Source of the DNA: Lachnospiraceae bacterium
GTDB lineage: Bacteria > Bacillota > Clostridia > Lachnospirales > Lachnospiraceae
DNA length: 8,843 bases
NCBI GenBank assembly: GCA_016297945.1
Contig: JAEDFR010000096.1
Coordinates: 1 to 8,843 of the forward strand
Reading direction: 5' to 3'
Shown piece after piece: positions 8,027 to 8,843 of the stretch. A program made the position numbers and the translations under genes. How positions within the stretch are numbered: position 1 is the stretch's first letter; the number at the start of each line of letters is the position of its first letter. A model generated the notes under the pieces. The model did not search any database, was not told where the DNA came from, and worked only from the letters and a program-made list of their open reading frames with translations.

Positions 8027-8033
8027 CATTTCC
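8014..8033. repeat. Imperfect inverted repeat, possible operator
   Basis: The 20 bases GGAAATTTGCATACATTTCC have perfect outer arms of six bases (GGAAAT/ATTTCC) plus one further matching pair inside. The repeat overlaps the likely -35 region of the alpha-xylosidase promoter and lies about 50 bases upstream of the candidate GH3 promoter, a position suited to a shared regulator. It does not match the CcpA cre consensus I know. No regulator gene is in the window to pair with it. Confidence 0.35.
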
Positions 8034-8040
8034 AAAGAAA

Positions 8041-8067
8041 AAGGAGAGAAATGAACAATTAATAAGA
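8041..8067 (+). other. Shine-Dalgarno plus three-codon mini-ORF resembling the GH3 start region
   Basis: AAGGAG (8041-8046) is followed four bases later by ATG AAC AAT TAA (8051-8062), encoding Met-Asn-Asn. The stretch 8046-8067 matches 8159-8180, which spans the GH3 start codon, at 19 of 22 positions with a fixed offset of 113 bases. It reads as a duplicated or decayed translation-start region, or a leader mini-ORF. It lies upstream of the best plus-strand promoter candidate, so it may not be transcribed. Confidence 0.35.
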
Positions 8068-8077
8068 TGATATTTAC

Positions 8078-8105
8078 TTGATTATGGAGAGTATTTCTTT
8101 ATGAT
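8078..8105 (+). promoter_or_regulatory. Candidate promoter for the GH3 glycosidase gene
   Basis: TTGATT (8078-8083; 4 of 6) and TATGAT (8100-8105; 5 of 6) are separated by 16 bases. Transcription would start near 8112, leaving a leader of about 52 bases before the ATG at 8164. The score is moderate and the DNA is AT-rich, so this is a candidate only. Confidence 0.45.
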
Positions 8106-8163
8106 ATATGGTAGAGAAGTTTTTTTTAGAAGCAGATATTGATGCTACCATTGAGGAGGAGAA

Positions 8164-8843
8164 ATGAGCAATTATAAAGAGACACCGTTATGGAATAATC
8201 ATTTACCTATTGAGTTAAGGCTTGATTATCTGATCCGGGAAATGACACTGGAAGAAAAGCTGGCATGTTTGACAACAAGTTGTCCGGATATCGAGAGGCT
8301 TGGCATCAGGGCATCTCATTTGGGAGGCGAGGCTGCACATGGAATAGAGGCACGCCACGACCAGGCATTTAATGCGGGAGAGCCGGAGCCCACAACTACT
8401 TTTACACAGCCGATTGGTATGAGTGCAAGCTTTGACCGGGAATTGATCAGAGAGTGCGGACGTGCTGTAGGGGAGGAAGCCAGAGCATTATCGACACGAG
8501 ATCAGAGAAGCAGTCTGTGCAGATGGGCACCTACCATCGATATGGAAAGAGATCCCAGATGGGGGAGAACAGAAGAAGCCTATGGAGAAGACCCTTATCT
8601 TACGGGAGAAATGTCCTCTGCCTATATTCAGGGGATGAAGGGAAATGATCCTTTTTACATTCAATGTGGGGCATCTCTTAAGCATTTTTATGCAAATAAT
8701 ATTGAGACAGATCGAATTAAAATATCTTCTTCTGTGGATGAAAGAAACAAATATGAATATTATCTGGAACCGTTTCGAAAAGCCATTGAAGAAGGTGGAG
8801 CAGAAGCCGTTATGACTTCCTATAATGAGATCAATGGTGTTCC
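8164..8843 (+). CDS. GH3 beta-glycosidase (beta-xylosidase/beta-glucosidase type), 3' end cut by window
   Basis: GH3 enzymes remove beta-linked glucose, xylose or related sugars from non-reducing ends. Only the N-terminal 226 codons of what is usually a 700-900-residue protein are present. Visible GH3 barrel features are RLDYLIREMTLEEKLACL (19-36), WAPTIDMERDPRWGRTEEAYGEDP (121-144), including the sugar-binding Arg and GEDP turn, KHFYANN (173-179) and MTSYNEINGVP (217-227). The nucleophile Asp normally follows within the next few dozen residues and is outside the window, as is the C-terminal domain. AGGAGG lies four bases before the ATG at 8164 and there is no signal peptide, so a cytoplasmic enzyme is expected. 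It is divergent from the alpha-xylosidase across 224 bp; together they could strip xylose-decorated glucan oligosaccharides. Codons from about 8340 to 8600 look somewhat richer in G and C than the neighbouring genes, which I do not over-read. Beta-xylosidase versus beta-glucosidase activity cannot be decided. Confidence 0.92.
   Translation, partial: MSNYKETPLWNNHLPIELRLDYLIREMTLEEKLACLTTSCPDIERLGIRASHLGGEAAHGIEARHDQAFNAGEPEPTTTFTQPIGMSASFDRELIRECGRAVGEEARALSTRDQRSSLCRWAPTIDMERDPRWGRTEEAYGEDPYLTGEMSSAYIQGMKGNDPFYIQCGASLKHFYANNIETDRIKISSSVDERNKYEYYLEPFRKAIEEGGAEAVMTSYNEINGV

Noticed and set aside
7940..8035. N-terminal extension of the alpha-xylosidase containing a hydrophobic stretch that could pass for a signal peptide
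   Set aside because: It reads through the promoter and ribosome site. The ATG at 7939 matches the YicI start and has AAAGGATGGAG upstream, so there is no secreted form to claim.
7860..8054. Plus-strand open frame ending in the glycosidase spacer
   Set aside because: Most of it is antisense to the alpha-xylosidase N-terminus and it has no recognisable protein features.
1..8843. CRISPR array, insertion sequence, tRNA, rRNA or riboswitch
   Set aside because: I saw no repeat-spacer pattern, transposase, terminal inverted repeats, tRNA-like cloverleaf, rRNA core or known riboswitch; intergenic gaps are all under 230 bases.

Overview
The window is AT-rich and low-GC, with strong purine-rich Shine-Dalgarno sites (AAAGGGAG, GGGGG, AGGAGG), tight gene overlaps and protein families typical of gut Clostridia. 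These include a 7TM hybrid kinase with a characteristic C-terminal tail, a divergent PlsY and a UgtP/MGDG-synthase-like glycosyltransferase. A member of the Lachnospiraceae or a close relative is the best guess. This is inference from family style, not from a marker gene.

Layout. (1) 1-1706, minus strand: a membrane-lipid pair. A PlsY-family acyltransferase (start 1706) overlaps by 13 bp a diacylglycerol glycosyltransferase whose last few residues lie beyond the left edge. A near-consensus promoter (1751-1779) drives the pair. (2) 1707-1881: a 175-bp divergent intergenic region with that promoter and a weaker one facing right. (3) 1882-5534, plus strand: a two-gene signalling operon overlapping at ATGA. 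It encodes a stand-alone REC-REC protein and a 959-residue membrane hybrid kinase (7TM-PAS-HisKA-HATPase-REC-HPt-tail). Together they carry every component of a multistep His-Asp phosphorelay except a DNA-binding or enzymatic output. (4) 5558-5594: a 14-bp-stem terminator that can serve both converging transcripts. (5) 5603-7939, minus strand: a GH31 alpha-xylosidase of the YicI type with the catalytic and substrate-selecting residues conserved. (6) 7940-8163: a 224-bp divergent regulatory region with two promoters, an inverted repeat and an apparent duplicate of the downstream gene's translation start. (7) 8164-8843, plus strand: the first 226 codons of a GH3 beta-glycosidase, cut by the right edge.

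How the parts work together. The two glycosidases lack signal peptides and face away from one shared control region. They look like a cytoplasmic set that trims imported xylose-decorated oligosaccharides such as xyloglucan fragments: GH31 removes alpha-xylose and GH3 removes beta-linked sugars. The lipid pair would supply phosphatidic-acid precursors and glycosylate diacylglycerol. The kinase operon sits divergently beside it, but its regulator has no DNA-binding domain, so no direct control of the lipid genes can be claimed.

Nothing here is clearly a new defence or mobile system. The most notable points are the output-less phosphorelay, the PlsY-family protein with altered motifs, the repeated motif in the kinase tail, and the duplicated translation-start region before the GH3 gene.
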